From the NCBI GenBank assembly GCA_905372445.1, contig CAJPPF010000006.1, positions 1 through 38,652 of the forward strand: a DNA stretch of 38,652 bases, read 5' to 3'. Below, in pieces: positions 30,983-38,652 of this stretch. Positions within the stretch are counted from its first letter, which is position 1; every line of letters starts with the position of its first letter. The position numbers were made by a program, and so were the translations under genes. The notes beneath the pieces were generated by a model. It was given only the letters and a program-made list of their open reading frames with translations, was not told the origin of the DNA and did no database searches. The stretch comes from an uncultured Prevotella sp. (lineage in GTDB: Bacteria; Bacteroidota; Bacteroidia; Bacteroidales; Bacteroidaceae).

Positions 30983-32683
30983 TTATGCGCAGGCAAAGAG
31001 AATTATCAACTGGGCTGTCAGAATTCGTAGGAACATTGACAATGGATAAACTGTTGAATATCCAATGGCAGGAGCCTCTTTCGAACAGCTTGCATTTGCA
31101 AAGCCGAGTGCCGGCGGGTCAGTATATGTACCGGCAATGGCACCCATCAGTGTAAAGTAGTTGAACTTGTATTTCCATCTCGCCAGTGGTGCAACGATGA
31201 GGATTGGGATGACGGTCATGAGGAAACCGCATAACACATACATCAGTCCGTCGCCCTCAGTGATAGTCTGCCAGAATCCTGCTCCTGCCTTTATACCGAC
31301 ACAGGCAAGGAAGAGTGCAAGACCAATCTCGCGAATCATCATATTTGCTGATGTGGTGGTGAATGTCACAAGCTTACATAGATGACCGAAACGACCAATT
31401 AGTATCGCTATGATAAGCGGACCACCGGCTAATCCCAGTTTCAATGGGACAGGCATCCCCGGGAACATGATTGGAATTTGTCCGAAAATAATGCCGAGGA
31501 ATATACCGATGAATATTGTTGCAAGGTTTGGATGGTTCAGACGCTTTACAGAGTCGCCCATGATGTCGGCTACACGCTGTACATTCTCTTCCGGACCGAC
31601 AACCATGATGCGGTCGCCTACATGGAAGTGATGATTACGAGAAGCGAAAAGATCCATGTCCTGACGTGATATACGCGTAACGTTTACACCGAATACACTT
31701 GAGAAATGCATCTTGCCGAGAGTCTTACCATTGATTTTAGGGTTAGTGACAATGATACGGCGTGACACCATGTGCACCTGCTTATTCTCTTCCTCCTCGA
31801 ACTTTCTTCCTGTCTCAGGACCGATAAACGCCTTTACGGCATCTACGTCGCTTTGTGCACATACGACGTATAGTTCATCGCCTTTAGTAATAACAGTATT
31901 TCTGTTAGGCACGATGAATTCATCTTCATGAATCATACGCGTTATGACAAAATCGCGTTTCAGAAAGTCTGACAGTTCAAGAATTGTTCTGCCGGAGATG
32001 TAATCGTTGTCAGCACGCAGTGCCATGACATGTGGTATCTCATGCGGGTCGGCAGCTTCTGCGTCGGCAAGTATCTTTTCTTCTTTCTCTGTCGATATTC
32101 TACTGATGTAACGAACAAGAATCGTTGCTCCGATGATACCAAGTACACCAAGAGGATAGGCACAAGCATAACCATTGGCAATGAGTGGAATCTGACCTCC
32201 GAAAGTATCTGCACCAAGTGAGCTTATCGCCTCTGTCGCAGCACCAAGACCAGGGGTGTTTGTGACAGCACCATAAAGAGTACCGGTAAGCATAGCGAGA
32301 TTAGTGTTGCTGTGGTCGAAGAAAAGATAATAGCAACCGAACATCACTGCTACATTCAGCAGAATTATCGCAACCGACATCAGGTTCAATGGCACGCCCC
32401 CTTTCTTGAAGCTTTCAAAGAAGCCCGGCCCTACTTGAAGACCGATACAGAAGACGAACAGAATAAGTCCGAAATCCTGAAGAAAGGTAAGCAGTTCTTT
32501 GTCAGCCGTGAAGCCAAGATGTCCGGCAAGGATGCCTGCAAAAAGCACCCATGTGACACCAAGTGCTATACCACCGAATTTTACTTTTCCTAACAGCACA
32601 CCGACTGCAATTACTATTGACAACAACAGCACGGTGTGGGCAATGCCTTCGTTAACGGCAAATAAATTAATTAACCAATCCAT
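30983..32683 (-). CDS. AspT/YidE-type (AAE family) putative transporter
   Basis: The 566-residue integral membrane protein has the AspT/YidE/YbjL duplication layout: a first block of about five hydrophobic segments (1-200), two TrkA-C (RCK-C) domains around residues 210-375 (GRTILELSDFLKRDFVITRM ... GDELYVVCAQSDVD, and NGKTLGKMHFSSVFGVNVTR ... GDRIMVVGPEENVQ), then a second membrane block with conserved GLAGGPLIIAILIGRFGH and GAIAGTYTDPPALGFAN. Aspartate:alanine exchange is known only for some members, so the substrate is left open. It lies 15 bases after proS and both are on the minus strand, so cotranscription is possible. Confidence 0.88.
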   Translation of the reverse strand: MDWLINLFAVNEGIAHTVLLLSIVIAVGVLLGKVKFGGIALGVTWVLFAGILAGHLGFTADKELLTFLQDFGLILFVFCIGLQVGPGFFESFKKGGVPLNLMSVAIILLNVAVMFGCYYLFFDHSNTNLAMLTGTLYGAVTNTPGLGAATEAISSLGADTFGGQIPLIANGYACAYPLGVLGIIGATILVRYISRISTEKEEKILADAEAADPHEIPHVMALRADNDYISGRTILELSDFLKRDFVITRMIHEDEFIVPNRNTVITKGDELYVVCAQSDVDAVKAFIGPETGRKFEEEENKQVHMVSRRIIVTNPKINGKTLGKMHFSSVFGVNVTRISRQDMDLFASRNHHFHVGDRIMVVGPEENVQRVADIMGDSVKRLNHPNLATIFIGIFLGIIFGQIPIMFPGMPVPLKLGLAGGPLIIAILIGRFGHLCKLVTFTTTSANMMIREIGLALFLACVGIKAGAGFWQTITEGDGLMYVLCGFLMTVIPILIVAPLARWKYKFNYFTLMGAIAGTYTDPPALGFANASCSKEAPAIGYSTVYPLSMFLRILTAQLIILFACA

Positions 32684-32698
32684 TTTCGTATTTATTTT

Positions 32699-34180
32699 TT
32701 AGTAGCTTCGTGCGATAATGACACGGTATTTGCTTGGTTTTCCGGAAACCATGTCAATACCTGCGGTCTGTTCATAGCCATAAGGAACACAGCGAATGGT
32801 AGCCTGTGTCTCTTCCTTTATCTTTGCTTCTGTCTCGGCTGTACCGTCCCAGTGGCACAGGAAGAATCCTCCATTCTTAATCTTCTCCTTGAACTCCTCG
32901 TAGTTGTCACATTCGTAGATGCGCTCATCGCGGAATGCTTTTGCCTTGGCAAGGATATTATCCTGAATATCGTTAAGGAGTGTCTCGACGTAATCGGTGA
33001 TTCCTTCAATCTGACGTGTCTCCTTCTCAAGAGTATCGCGGCGCATTATTTCAATAGTGCCGTTCTCCATATCGCGTGCACCAAGAACAAGGCGCACAGG
33101 AACACCCTTCAATTCATAGTCGGCAAACTTGAATCCAGGGCGTTTGTTGTCAGAATTGTCATATTTCACGCTTATGCCTTTGGCACGAAGTCCTGCCATT
33201 ATCTCTGCTGCCTTCTCGTCGAGCTTGACCTGAGTGTCAGCCTTTCCTCCGATAGGAATAATAACCACCTGCAGTGGAGCAAGGCGTGGAGGGAGCACAA
33301 GACCGTTGTCATCAGAGTGAGTCATGATGAGCGCACCGATGAGACGTGTGGAAACGCCCCATGATGTAGCCCATACGTAATCAAGCTTATTGTCCTTGTT
33401 GAGGTAAGTGACATCAAATGCTTTGGCAAAATTCTGTCCGAGGAAATGCGATGTGCCGCTCTGCAGAGCTTTGCCGTCTTGCATCATAGCTTCTATTGTG
33501 TATGTGTCGAGAGCACCTGCAAAACGTTCCGTCTCGCTCTTCACTCCCTGCACGACTGGTACAGCCATCCATTGCTCGGCAAAGTCGGCATACACTTTAA
33601 GCATTTTCTTTGCCTCTTCCTCTGCTTCTTCACGTGTGGCATGAGCTGTATGACCTTCCTGCCACAGGAACTCAGAAGTGCGGAGAAACGGACGTGTACG
33701 CATCTCCCAGCGCATTACATTACACCATTGGTTGCACATCAATGGCAGATCGCGCCATGACTGAATCCAGTTTTTATAAGTGTTCCAGATGATTGTCTCT
33801 GATGTAGGGCGGATAATGAGTTCCTCCTCAAGCCGTGCCGAAGGATCAACAACAACGCCATCGCCATTGTCATTAGTCTTCAGTCGATAATGAGTGACCA
33901 CAGCGCACTCTTTTGCAAAGCCTTCTACATGTTCAGCCTCGCGTGAAAGGAATGACTTCGGGATAAGTAGTGGGAAATAAGCATTAACAGCGCCGGTCTC
34001 CTTGAACATTGTGTCAAGCTGCTGCTGCATCTTTTCCCAGATAGCATAGCCGTAAGGCTTTATCACCATACAGCCACGAACAGCGCTCTGCTCTGCAAGA
34101 TCGGCTTTCATAATGAGGTCGTTGTACCATTGACTGTAGTTCTCACTACGCTTGGTAAGTTCCTTCAATTCTTTTGCCAT
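32699..34180 (-). CDS. proS: Proline--tRNA ligase, archaeal/eukaryote-type
   Basis: Charges tRNA-Pro with proline. The 493-residue protein is the short type without the editing insertion found in E. coli-type ProRS: MAKELKELTKRSENYSQWYN, class II motif 2 region MRWEMRTRPFLRTSEFLWQEGHTAH, motif 1 around RPTSETIIWNTYKNWIQSWR, and a C-terminal domain ending in the terminal Tyr (VIIARSY) typical of this type. The ATG at 34180 is used; the upstream TTG start would add 13 residues with no family support. It is divergent from the OmpA-like gene, about 137 bases apart. Confidence 0.95.
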   Translation of the reverse strand: MAKELKELTKRSENYSQWYNDLIMKADLAEQSAVRGCMVIKPYGYAIWEKMQQQLDTMFKETGAVNAYFPLLIPKSFLSREAEHVEGFAKECAVVTHYRLKTNDNGDGVVVDPSARLEEELIIRPTSETIIWNTYKNWIQSWRDLPLMCNQWCNVMRWEMRTRPFLRTSEFLWQEGHTAHATREEAEEEAKKMLKVYADFAEQWMAVPVVQGVKSETERFAGALDTYTIEAMMQDGKALQSGTSHFLGQNFAKAFDVTYLNKDNKLDYVWATSWGVSTRLIGALIMTHSDDNGLVLPPRLAPLQVVIIPIGGKADTQVKLDEKAAEIMAGLRAKGISVKYDNSDNKRPGFKFADYELKGVPVRLVLGARDMENGTIEIMRRDTLEKETRQIEGITDYVETLLNDIQDNILAKAKAFRDERIYECDNYEEFKEKIKNGGFFLCHWDGTAETEAKIKEETQATIRCVPYGYEQTAGIDMVSGKPSKYRVIIARSY

Positions 34181-34267
34181 AGTATTAATATATTTAATTG
34201 GTATTATATTTTCGTGCAAAATTACAAAAAAATGTTCGGAAACGCGCCTTTATCGTGAAAAAAGAAT

Positions 34268-34276
34268 TACCTTTGC
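34268..34276 (+). promoter_or_regulatory. -7 box of the OmpA-like lipoprotein gene
   Basis: TACCTTTGC matches the consensus and lies 40 bases before the ATG at 34317. No clear TTTG is found at the -33 spacing. Confidence 0.6.
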
Positions 34277-34316
34277 ATCTGTTATCAGGCATATTCACTT
34301 AAAACATACGATAATT

Positions 34317-35012
34317 ATGAAGAAAATGAAGATTGCAGTGTTCGCTATGTCACTGCTGACTGTTATTAGTTGTTCTACAAATGCAGGAACAGGTTCACTT
34401 ATCGGAACCGGAGCCGGTGCAGCCCTTGGCGCTTTGGCAGGCAGACTGATCGGTGGCAATGCAAAGGGAGCAATTATAGGTACAGCTATTGGTGGCGCTG
34501 TTGGTGCAACGACAGGCTCACTCATTGGAAAGCGTATGGATAAGGTTAAGGCTGAGGCTGAGGCAAAGTTACAGAACGCCCGCGTAGAGGGTGTTACTGA
34601 TATTAATGGTCTTCCTGCAGTAAAGGTTACATTCGATAATGGTATCCTTTTCAAGGTCGGTAAGGCTGACCTCCAAACATCTGCAAGGACAGAACTCGCT
34701 AACTTCGGTGGCGTCCTTAAGGCTAATCCTGATTGTTCGGTAGCTGTTCAAGGATTCGCATCATCGGACGGTTCTGAACAGACAAACCTTACACTCTCTC
34801 AGAAGCGTGCTGACGTTGTTTCTTCTTATCTTAAGGCAAACGGCGCAGCATCAAGCCAGATCGCTTCTTCAATGGGTTATGGTGAGACGCAGGAATATCT
34901 TATCAAGGATGCAAACGGTAATGAAGACCGCGTAGCAAGCCGGCGTGTAGAGGTTTATCTCTATGCTTCACAGGCAATGATCGATGCTGCTAAGGCTGGA
35001 AAACTGAATTAA
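34317..35012 (+). CDS. OmpA-family outer-membrane lipoprotein with glycine zipper
   Basis: The 231-residue protein begins with a lipoprotein signal (MKKMKIAVFAMSLLTVISC), Cys19 being the likely lipid site. A Gly-rich zipper follows (GTGAGAALGALAGRLIGGNA, then AIIGTAIGGAVGATTGSLIG), resembling YiaD/glycine-zipper proteins. The C-terminal half is an OmpA-like peptidoglycan-binding domain (VQGFASSDGSEQTNLTLSQK, then RADVVSSYL and VASRRVEVYL, with the conserved Asp/Arg). It probably links the outer membrane to peptidoglycan. The ATG at 34317 is chosen because the in-frame codons upstream precede the -7 box. Confidence 0.88.
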   Translation: MKKMKIAVFAMSLLTVISCSTNAGTGSLIGTGAGAALGALAGRLIGGNAKGAIIGTAIGGAVGATTGSLIGKRMDKVKAEAEAKLQNARVEGVTDINGLPAVKVTFDNGILFKVGKADLQTSARTELANFGGVLKANPDCSVAVQGFASSDGSEQTNLTLSQKRADVVSSYLKANGAASSQIASSMGYGETQEYLIKDANGNEDRVASRRVEVYLYASQAMIDAAKAGKLN

Positions 35013-35037
35013 TCTGCAAAGTTATTCGATAAAACTT

Positions 35038-35073
35038 CGGGGCACTCATCATTAGAAACAGGTGGGTGTCCCG
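35038..35073 (+). other. Hairpin between the OmpA-like gene and mtgA
   Basis: CGGGGCAC (35038-35045) pairs with GTGTCCCG (35066-35073), 8 pairs with one G-U. It overlaps the alternative GTG start at 35062, which favours the ATG at 35086 for mtgA. No U-tract follows. Confidence 0.4.
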
Positions 35074-35085
35074 TTGTCTTCTCTT

Positions 35086-35814
35086 ATGTATATCATTTGG
35101 AAATTACTCCGTTGGCTATTGGCTTTGTTTTTCGTCTCCACAATCCTTGTTGTGGTGCTTTATCGTTTTCTGCCGGTCTATGCGACACCACTGATGTTTA
35201 TTCGCACAGTCCAACAGATCACAAGTGGCGAGATGCCACGCTGGCATCATCAATGGGTGAGCATGGAAGAGATTGCTCCGTCCATGCCGGTTGCTGTAAT
35301 GGCATCGGAAGATCAGCGGTTCCTACTGCATCACGGTTTTGATTTTGATGCTATAGAGAAAGCGGCAAAGCATAACCAGCGCTCTAAACGCAAACACGGT
35401 GCGAGCACAATCAGCCAGCAGACAGCAAAAAATGTATTCCTATGGCCGGGACGTTCATGGACAAGAAAAGGTTTAGAGGCTTATTTCACATGCTTGATAG
35501 AACTTTTCTGGAGCAAGCAACGCATTATGGAGATATACTTAAACTCTATAGAAATGGGTGACGGGATATATGGCGTCTCGTCAGTTGCGCGCCATAATTT
35601 CGGAAAAGAAGCCGGCGAGCTGTCACGCGGCGACTGTGCACTCATTGCGGCAACACTGCCAAATCCAAGGCTATACGATTCGGCTAATCCAAGCGCATAC
35701 ATAAGGAAGCGCCAGGCAAAGATTCTGCACGAAATGAAATTCATTCCTCTCTTTCCTAAGGAAGGTGAAGAGATTAACTCAAAAACAGTATCCAGTGGAA
35801 TATATTCTCGATAA
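35086..35814 (+). CDS. mtgA: Monofunctional biosynthetic peptidoglycan transglycosylase
   Basis: The 242-residue GT51-family glycosyltransferase polymerises lipid II into glycan strands at the inner membrane. It has an N-terminal membrane anchor (WLLALFFVSTILVVVLYRFL) and the GT51 motifs in order: ASEDQRFLLHHGFDFDAIEK (catalytic Glu), GASTISQQTAKNVFLW, RIMEIYLNSIEMGDGIYGV and a final LIAATLPNPRLY. No transpeptidase domain follows, so it is monofunctional. The ATG at 35086 starts just before the anchor; a GTG at 35062 would add 8 residues. Its 3' end overlaps the helicase start by 20-50 bases, suggesting coupling. Confidence 0.92.
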   Translation: MYIIWKLLRWLLALFFVSTILVVVLYRFLPVYATPLMFIRTVQQITSGEMPRWHHQWVSMEEIAPSMPVAVMASEDQRFLLHHGFDFDAIEKAAKHNQRSKRKHGASTISQQTAKNVFLWPGRSWTRKGLEAYFTCLIELFWSKQRIMEIYLNSIEMGDGIYGVSSVARHNFGKEAGELSRGDCALIAATLPNPRLYDSANPSAYIRKRQAKILHEMKFIPLFPKEGEEINSKTVSSGIYSR

Positions 35815-38290
35815 TCTAAATCCAAGTCAGCGGGCAGCTGTCGAGTACAACGACGGACCGTCGCTTGTCATTGCAGGTGCAGGTTCAGGTAAGACGCGTG
35901 TTCTCACCTATAAGATTGCATATCTGATACAGCAAGGGTTTAATCCTTGGAACATTCTTGCCTTGACATTCACCAATAAGGCAGCCAACGAGATGAAGGA
36001 ACGCATTGGCAGACTTGTAGGCATGGAGAGAGCACGTTATATCGAGATGGGAACATTCCACTCCGTCTTTTCGCACATTCTGCGTCGTGAGGCTGAGAGT
36101 ATGGGCTACACTTCGCAGTTTACCATATATGACGAGACGGACTCGCGTTCACTTATAAAATCAATAGTGAGGGAGATGTCGCTTGACGACAAGATATATC
36201 GGCCGTCAGCCGTGCACAACAGTATCTCCATGGCGAAGAATCATATCATCTCTGCACAGGATTATATAAACAACAGTGCTCTGACTGCCCGCGACAAGGA
36301 GGCGCTTATTCCGAAGACAGGAGAGATATACATTGCATACGAGCAGCGATGCCGCAACGCAAATGCAATGGATTTCGACGACCTGCTTATGCTTACCTAT
36401 CGTCTGTTTGTTGAACATGAGGACGTGCGTCGTAAGTGGGCGGAGAAGTTCAGATTCATACTGGTCGACGAGTATCAGGATACGAACAAGGTTCAACAGC
36501 AGATTGTTGAGTTGCTCGCAGAGGAGAGCCATCGCGTGTGTGCCGTTGGCGACGACGCCCAGAGCATTTACGCTTTCCGGGGAGCAACGATTGATAATAT
36601 ATTAAATTTCAATATTGTTTATCCTGAGGCAAAGCTTTTCAAACTTGAGCAGAACTATCGCTCTACACAGCGCATAGTGGCTGCAGCCAACTCTCTGATA
36701 AAGCATAACACGCAGCAGATACCGAAGAATATTTTTTCCGAGAATTCCGAGGGCGATATGCTGACACTGAAGATGACTTACTCTGATAAAGAGGAGGCTG
36801 CTGTCGTATGTAAGGAAATAAAGCGGATAAAACAGAGCGAGGGCGGGGAATACTCCGATTTTGTTGTGCTTTACCGTACAAATGCCCAGAGCCGTACCTT
36901 CGAGGAGGAATGTCGCAAGCAGGGCATTCCTTATAGAATATATGGAGGACTGTCGTTTTATCAACGTAAGGAGATAAAGGATATCGTCGGATACTTCAGG
37001 CTTGTGGTTAATCCCGACGACGAGGAGGCATTCAAGCGCATCATCAACTATCCCGGGCGCGGTATCGGCAGTGTCACTATTGACAAGATTGCCAATGCCG
37101 CGCAAGAGTATGGCGTAAGTTTATGGGACGTCACCGCAGACCCGGAGCGCTATAGCCTTGGAGTAAACAAAGCGACTATTGGCAAACTTCAGAAGTTCAC
37201 CGAGATGATACAGGGCTTTATTGACAATCTCAATGTCAAGAATGCCTACGACCTTGGACAGTCGATTATTCAAGAGAGCGGCATACGTGAAGACCTCTTC
37301 TCGAGCAATGAGCCGGAGTTTATTTCACGTCAGGAGAACCTTGAGGAGTTCATGTCGGCACTGGGCGATTTCGTTGAGGAAAAGCGCGAAGAGGGGCAGG
37401 AAGAATATGCCACTTTACCTTTATTCATTCAGGAAATCTCATTGCAGACGGACAAGGAGAGCGACGACGGCAGTGCGGAGAAGGTCACGATGATGACCGT
37501 CCATTCTGCCAAGGGTCTGGAATATCCGACAGTATTCATTGTGGGCATGGAGGAGAATATCTTTCCAAGTGCCATGGCATCAGATTCAACGCGTGCACTT
37601 GAAGAGGAGCGTCGCCTGCTTTATGTTGCCATAACGCGGGCGGAGAAGCATTGTATCCTCACTTGTGCACAAAATCGATGGCGATATGGCAAGCTGGAGT
37701 TTTATGTGCCAAGCCATTTCCTCAACGAGATAGATAGGCGATTCCTGCGTGTGGAAAGTCAAGGCGTAAATGGCATGATGAACAGACGTCGCAATCGCGT
37801 TTGGGACAATGATTATCCTGAGTATAGCTCGCGAATGCAGAACTCCCGACCTGTGGCTGATCAGTTTCGTGCTGATGCGAAGCCAAAGATTACGCATGCC
37901 CAACGACCGGAAGTGCCAATTGATCCTTTGAGCCCGGCTTTCAGACAGTCGATACAGCAAGCACGAGCTAATCAGCGTTTAGGTCATGGTGCGCAAGCAG
38001 GAGGATTCCGTCAGGCTGGTCAGCCACGGGCTGTCGCCCCCACCGTGCCACAAGGCTTCAAACCATTGTCGAAACGCCCGACGGCAGCTGGGCGAAACAC
38101 TCCTTCGCCGACCGCGGATGATTATAAAGGACTATCGGAAGGGACGGTTATTGAACATCAGCGTTTCGGAATCGGCACCGTCACGAAACTCGAGGGAGCC
38201 GGCGATGATGCCAAAGCCACTGTTGAGTTCAGAAATACGGGCACAAAGCAACTGCTGTTGAAGTTTGCCAAATACAGTATAGTGCATTAA
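35795..38290 (+). CDS. UvrD/PcrA-type ATP-dependent DNA helicase
   Basis: A superfamily 1A helicase of 831 residues that unwinds DNA 3' to 5' in repair and replication restart. The motifs are complete: AGAGSGKT (Walker A, about residue 30), FVDDLLMLTYR-type and VDEYQDTN (Walker B), GDDAQSIYAFRGA, LEQNYRSTQRI, VHSAKGLEYPTVFIVG and LLYVAITRAE. The Gln motif NPSQRAAV lies before the Walker A. The C-terminal region (EGTVIEHQRFGIGTVTKLEG) is the PcrA-type Tudor domain that contacts RNA polymerase in related proteins. The start is either GTG at 35795, matching the usual N-terminus, or GTG at 35765; both overlap the end of mtgA. It may be named uvrD or pcrA; I leave the symbol open. Confidence 0.92.
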   Translation: MEYILDNLNPSQRAAVEYNDGPSLVIAGAGSGKTRVLTYKIAYLIQQGFNPWNILALTFTNKAANEMKERIGRLVGMERARYIEMGTFHSVFSHILRREAESMGYTSQFTIYDETDSRSLIKSIVREMSLDDKIYRPSAVHNSISMAKNHIISAQDYINNSALTARDKEALIPKTGEIYIAYEQRCRNANAMDFDDLLMLTYRLFVEHEDVRRKWAEKFRFILVDEYQDTNKVQQQIVELLAEESHRVCAVGDDAQSIYAFRGATIDNILNFNIVYPEAKLFKLEQNYRSTQRIVAAANSLIKHNTQQIPKNIFSENSEGDMLTLKMTYSDKEEAAVVCKEIKRIKQSEGGEYSDFVVLYRTNAQSRTFEEECRKQGIPYRIYGGLSFYQRKEIKDIVGYFRLVVNPDDEEAFKRIINYPGRGIGSVTIDKIANAAQEYGVSLWDVTADPERYSLGVNKATIGKLQKFTEMIQGFIDNLNVKNAYDLGQSIIQESGIREDLFSSNEPEFISRQENLEEFMSALGDFVEEKREEGQEEYATLPLFIQEISLQTDKESDDGSAEKVTMMTVHSAKGLEYPTVFIVGMEENIFPSAMASDSTRALEEERRLLYVAITRAEKHCILTCAQNRWRYGKLEFYVPSHFLNEIDRRFLRVESQGVNGMMNRRRNRVWDNDYPEYSSRMQNSRPVADQFRADAKPKITHAQRPEVPIDPLSPAFRQSIQQARANQRLGHGAQAGGFRQAGQPRAVAPTVPQGFKPLSKRPTAAGRNTPSPTADDYKGLSEGTVIEHQRFGIGTVTKLEGAGDDAKATVEFRNTGTKQLLLKFAKYSIVH

Positions 38291-38442
38291 TACCAAACAT
38301 ATAACGACAGGCGTCACATTATAACCATATAAGGAGTGGAACATCCGTTATCGTTTATTATAGTCATCTCATTAAAAAGCAATGCGACAGAATGACTATA
38401 CACAGGATATACCACAGTAACTTACACACCTTATTATTATAT

Positions 38443-38459
38443 TATTGATGTCCGGTAAA
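38443..38459 (-). repeat. Family C motif, copy 4
   Basis: Minus strand TTTACCGGACATCAATA, sharing 15 of 17 positions with every other copy. It lies 41 bases before the family B element. Confidence 0.55.
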
Positions 38460-38499
38460 CAAATTATAGCGATGAATCGAGTAAACAGGCAATCCGGCA

Positions 38500-38617
38500 G
38501 GCGTAGGGGCGTGATTTATCACGTTCCGCAATCTCCGAGAAACAAATAATCACTCAGGCGCTCGCACAATAGACCACTACGCCTGAGGCGGAACGTGATA
38601 AATCACGCCCCTACGGC
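38500..38617. repeat. Family B element with 28- to 30-base inverted ends
   Basis: GGGGCGTGATTTATCACGTT (inside 38500-38529) is the inverted repeat of the end at 38587-38617 (GCGGAACGTGATAAATC followed by ACGCCCCTAC). The 57-base interior carries AATCTCCGAGAAACAAATAA and GCTCGCACAATAGACCACTA. The same interior is recognisable, inverted, at 30711-30764. It looks like a small non-autonomous mobile element. Confidence 0.72.
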
Positions 38618-38652
38618 GTCCCGACAAACGCCGGAGTTTGTCGAGACAGCGT

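Larger units (their letters stand above)
38291..38652. other. Post-helicase non-coding region
   Basis: The 360 bases after the helicase stop carry no gene. They contain a minus-oriented family C motif at 38443-38459 and a family B element with inverted ends at 38500-38617, and then run off the window. Confidence 0.6.

Overview
The window looks like chromosome of a Bacteroidota species, most likely Prevotella or a close relative. The reasons are Bacteroidota-type promoters (TTTG, about 19 bases, then TAnnTTTG), a run of Bacteroidales families (BT_3928-type DoxX protein, DUF1599, DUF1846, SPOR lipoproteins, the short archaeal-type ProRS, a DUF6261-like fragment), A-rich ribosome binding regions and moderate GC. 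Genus is inferred from gene content; no rRNA or tRNA gene was seen. Almost all genes are housekeeping and intact.

Layout. 1-335: tail of a gene, a terminator and a repeat element. 332-5453 (minus): lipoprotein, DUF1599, a DoxX protein read in frame into triosephosphate isomerase, SPOR protein, GTP cyclohydrolase I, exonuclease III. 5538-6986: CCA-adding enzyme. 7548-8312 (minus): radical SAM protein. 8699-10258: adenosine deaminase fused to a phosphopantetheinyl transferase. 10272-11168 (minus): a small envelope cluster (YtxH, holin-like, hypothetical). 11388-15774: SPOR lipoprotein, RuvX, peptide deformylase, TPR protein, an acidic unknown and a PNPOx-fold protein. 15803-17985: GNAT, SDR and SprT-like genes. 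18.0-19.1 kb: gene-free repeat cluster. 19161-25196: DUF1846, an unknown/HAD pair, O-acetylhomoserine sulfhydrylase, aldose epimerase and a RecB-like nuclease. 25338-29261 (minus): tiny lipoprotein, DedA, GlnRS, MltG. 29383-30024: HAD phosphatase. 30.0-30.9 kb: gene debris and repeats. 30983-34180 (minus): AAE-type transporter and ProRS. 34317-38290: OmpA lipoprotein, MtgA and UvrD/PcrA helicase. The end holds another repeat element.

The most unusual content is non-coding. Five copies of one inverted-terminal-repeat element (family A, ends containing AATCGGTCAATAGA) sit at the 3' ends of genes. They supply stop codons or short C-terminal tails of the RSID type to neighbouring proteins. A second palindromic family (B, core CGTGATAAATCACG) and a short motif (C, TTTACCGGACANCAATA) occur in the gene-poor stretches beside truncated genes. 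No transposase is present, so any mobility would have to be supplied from elsewhere.

Two coding oddities stand out: the adenosine deaminase-phosphopantetheinyl transferase fusion, and the membrane DoxX protein joined without a stop codon to a complete triosephosphate isomerase across a run of eight A residues. All assignments come from reading the sequence; no database search was possible.
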